From Alsobacter sp046349155 (GTDB lineage Bacteria; Pseudomonadota; Alphaproteobacteria; Rhizobiales; Beijerinckiaceae), in the NCBI GenBank assembly GCA_046349155.1, contig JAXMCW010000004.1, forward strand, positions 620,001-684,000: a stretch of 64,000 bases of DNA, written 5' to 3'. This document shows, one piece after another, positions 62,344 through 64,000 of the stretch. The notes beneath the pieces were generated by a model. It was given only the letters and a program-made list of their open reading frames with translations, was not told the DNA's origin and did no database searches. The position numbers were made by a program, and so were the translations under genes. Within the stretch, counting starts at the first letter, position 1; every line of letters starts with the position of its first letter.

Positions 62344-62727
62344 ATGGCAAAGGGCAGCAGCAAACCTCGCCGCAAAGTGGCGCGGCGCACCTATCTCGCA
62401 CCTGACAAGATGCGCGCGGCCTGGCTCGCTGGGAACGGCAAGGGCCTCACCGAGATCGCCGCTCTCGTTGGCGGCACGACCCGCGTCCGCGTCCACACCA
62501 TGCTGCGCAGCTACGGGCTCGGGACCGTGCCGAAGATCAGCAACGAGGTGGCGATGATGGTGATCCTGCGCCGCCAGGACCTCGACGCCTTCCACGACGA
62601 AGCCGCAGAGCGGGACGCCGACCCTGCGCTGCTCGCTGCTCACCTGCTCACGATCCTGATCCGCGAGCCGGTGCTGCTGACGAACCTCTTGGACGAGCTC
62701 GAAGAGGGCGAGGCGCAGCGGCCATGA
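62344..62727 (+). CDS. Basic phage protein, possible HTH (127 aa)
   Basis: The ATG at 62344 lies 5 bp after the previous stop. The N-terminal part is very basic (MAKGSSKPRRKVARRTYLAPDKMRAAWL), followed by a helix-turn-helix-like GLTEIAALVGGTTRVRVHTMLRSYGLG. The C-terminus is acidic. DNA binding is likely, target unknown. It overlaps the primase gene by four bases. Confidence 0.55.
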   Translation: MAKGSSKPRRKVARRTYLAPDKMRAAWLAGNGKGLTEIAALVGGTTRVRVHTMLRSYGLGTVPKISNEVAMMVILRRQDLDAFHDEAAERDADPALLAAHLLTILIREPVLLTNLLDELEEGEAQRP

Positions 62728-64000
62728 CCTTCCAGCTTCCTGCTGCGGACGTCGCCGCGGTCGCGCGTCTTCTGCTCGGCGACGAGAATAAGGCCCAGAG
62801 CAAGGCCGACGAGCTGCGCTGGGGCTCACGCGGTTCGCTCTCGATCGACCTCCACAAGGGCACCTTCTTCGATAACGAAGAGGCTACAGGCGGCGGGCTC
62901 CTGGAGCTGATCCACCGGCAGACTGGGCGCAAGGGCAAGGACGCGGTCGCGTGGCTGCGGTCATACGGCTTCAACGTGCCCGACGAGCGGCCCCAGGGGC
63001 GCCAGCAGCTGCCGGTGAACGGGAAGGGGGTCCAAAGCGGCTCCTCGCCGCCCCAGAACCCTCCCAAGCCTCGCGTCGTGGCGACGTACGACTACACCGA
63101 CGAGACCGGAGCGCTGCTCTTCCAGGTCTGCCGGATGGAGCCCAAGAACTTCCGCCAGCGCCGGCCCGACAGTGAGGCCCGCGATGGGTGGACCTGGAGC
63201 GTCCGCGGCGTCCGGCAAGTGCCGTTTCGCCTCGGCGAACTCATCAACGCGGTAAAGGCCGGCGAGACGGTTTTTGTAGTTGAAGGGGAGAAGGACGTCC
63301 TGGCACTGGCCGAGTGGGGTATCACGGCAACCTGCAACGCGGGCGGGGCGGGGAAGTGGTCGGACGGGTTCGAGCCCTTTTTCGAGGACGCCGATGTGGT
63401 CATCCTGCCGGACAACGACCCGCAGAGCACGAAGAAACGGCCTGACGGGTCCGAGGTGTTAGCCTTCTACGCCGACGGCCGGCCGAAGTTCACCGGCCAG
63501 GATCACGCCCTCATGGTGGCCGATAGGCTGCTGCCAGTGGCGCGGCGGGTGCGGGTCCTGGAGCTGCCCGACCTGCCGCGCAAGGGAGACTTCTCGGATT
63601 GGAAGGCGGCAGGCGGTACGCCCGACGCCCTGTTTGAGCTGGTCGACACCCGGGCCGTCCTCGGCGACGCCTACCGCACACCGCCGGCCGAGGGGCCGAA
63701 CCCCGACCGACCAGACGATCCGCCCTGGGATGGCGGCGACCTGCCGCCCGCGATCGGGCAGGCACCTGCGCCCTTCGTCTCCAAGTTCAACGCCGTGCCC
63801 TGGCACCTGCTCGACATGCCAGGCCAGGAGCACGAGTGGCTGGTCAAAAACGTCATGACCCGAGGCGAGGTCGCAATGATGGTCGGCGCGAGCCGGGCCG
63901 GGAAGTCGTTCGACGCGCTCAACCTGGTGATGTCCGTCTGCCGAGGTATCCCCTTCTGGGGGAACCGGACCATCCGCGGAGGGGTGGCCTATCAGGCTGG
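62724..64000 (+). CDS. Primase/helicase with TOPRIM and RepA/AAA-type domains, 3' end cut by window edge
   Basis: The visible 425 residues have a short primase-type N-terminus (WGSRGSLSIDLHKGTFFDNEEATGGGLLELI), a TOPRIM domain (ETVFVVEGEKDVLALAEWGI with catalytic Glu; VVILPDNDP) and the start of an AAA ATPase (GEVAMMVGASRAGKSFDALNL, Walker A). This layout is that of phage and plasmid RepA-like primase-helicases. It would start prophage replication. The rest is outside the window. Confidence 0.87.
   Translation, partial: MTFQLPAADVAAVARLLLGDENKAQSKADELRWGSRGSLSIDLHKGTFFDNEEATGGGLLELIHRQTGRKGKDAVAWLRSYGFNVPDERPQGRQQLPVNGKGVQSGSSPPQNPPKPRVVATYDYTDETGALLFQVCRMEPKNFRQRRPDSEARDGWTWSVRGVRQVPFRLGELINAVKAGETVFVVEGEKDVLALAEWGITATCNAGGAGKWSDGFEPFFEDADVVILPDNDPQSTKKRPDGSEVLAFYADGRPKFTGQDHALMVADRLLPVARRVRVLELPDLPRKGDFSDWKAAGGTPDALFELVDTRAVLGDAYRTPPAEGPNPDRPDDPPWDGGDLPPAIGQAPAPFVSKFNAVPWHLLDMPGQEHEWLVKNVMTRGEVAMMVGASRAGKSFDALNLVMSVCRGIPFWGNRTIRGGVAYQA

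Larger units (their letters stand above)
52005..64000. mobile_element. Early half of a lambdoid prophage, cut by the right window edge
   Basis: A CI-like repressor (59899-60579) divides leftward and rightward operons. The leftward one runs from an antirepressor-era set of recombination genes to a serine recombinase ending inside the neighbouring attR. The rightward one starts with a Cro-like gene and reaches a primase/helicase. Operators flank the repressor on both sides. Structural genes, if any, are beyond the window. The left limit is inferred from the recombinase end; no second attachment repeat is visible. Confidence 0.85.

Overview
The window is about 70% GC with alphaproteobacterial gene content: CtrA, SciP, FlbD, Caulobacter-like flagellar promoters and the typical Hyphomicrobiales (Rhizobiales) palindromic repeats. 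I read it as a motile, aerobic Hyphomicrobiales bacterium, near Methylobacterium, Bosea or Salinarimonas. The genus is inference.

Region 1 (1-8138) is a corrinoid-dependent demethylation locus. A non-pyrrolysine MttB-type methyltransferase (minus strand, cut by the left edge) is divergent from a corrinoid protein, a DUF1638 protein, a small 'virulence factor' family protein, a cysteine-rich MTHFR C-terminal protein, an MTHFR, a methyltetrahydrofolate:corrinoid methyltransferase and a RamA-like [2Fe-2S] reactivase. Together they could take a methyl group from a quaternary or tertiary amine to tetrahydrofolate and oxidise it. Region 2 (8378-12415) holds a large MscS-type channel and adenine deaminase.

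Region 3 (12563-34579) is motility and its control: cheA-cheW-cheY-cheR, ctrA, fliI-fliJ, fliF-fliG-fliH-fliN-flbD, flhA, sciP, flgD and fliK. The promoters give a readable circuit. fliF and flhA share a CtrA box (TTAA-N7-CTAACC) followed by a GGCAA-N3-TTGCC palindrome. fliK-flgD has a perfect sigma-54 promoter with the same palindrome about 100 bp upstream, as expected for FlbD. sciP has a CtrA box. Seven GANTC (CcrM) sites lie in the 250 bp between ctrA and fliI. A GNAT acetyltransferase, a flippase-like membrane protein and a methyltransferase interrupt the set. About 1.3 kb of repeats separates flbD from flhA.

Region 4 (34830-37139) has mnmA, a PmtA-like methyltransferase and an elongator tRNA-Met. 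Region 5 (37095-52026) is a 14.9-kb element integrated in that tRNA, bounded by a perfect 45-bp direct repeat. It has a tyrosine integrase, an AlpA-like regulator, a helicase, a complete-looking capsid and packaging set (terminase, portal, minor head, scaffold, capsid, connector) and a Panacea toxin-antitoxin-like pair. I found no tail or lysis genes, which resembles a capsid-forming phage satellite.

Region 6 (52005-64000, cut by the right edge) is the early half of a lambdoid prophage. A leftward operon ends in a large serine recombinase and carries a RecE-like exonuclease with a candidate annealing protein. The centre is a CI-like repressor flanked by two matching promoter/operator sets. 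The rightward operon starts with a Cro-like protein and includes a RuvC-like resolvase and a primase/helicase. It abuts the satellite's right attachment site and may be, or resemble, a helper.
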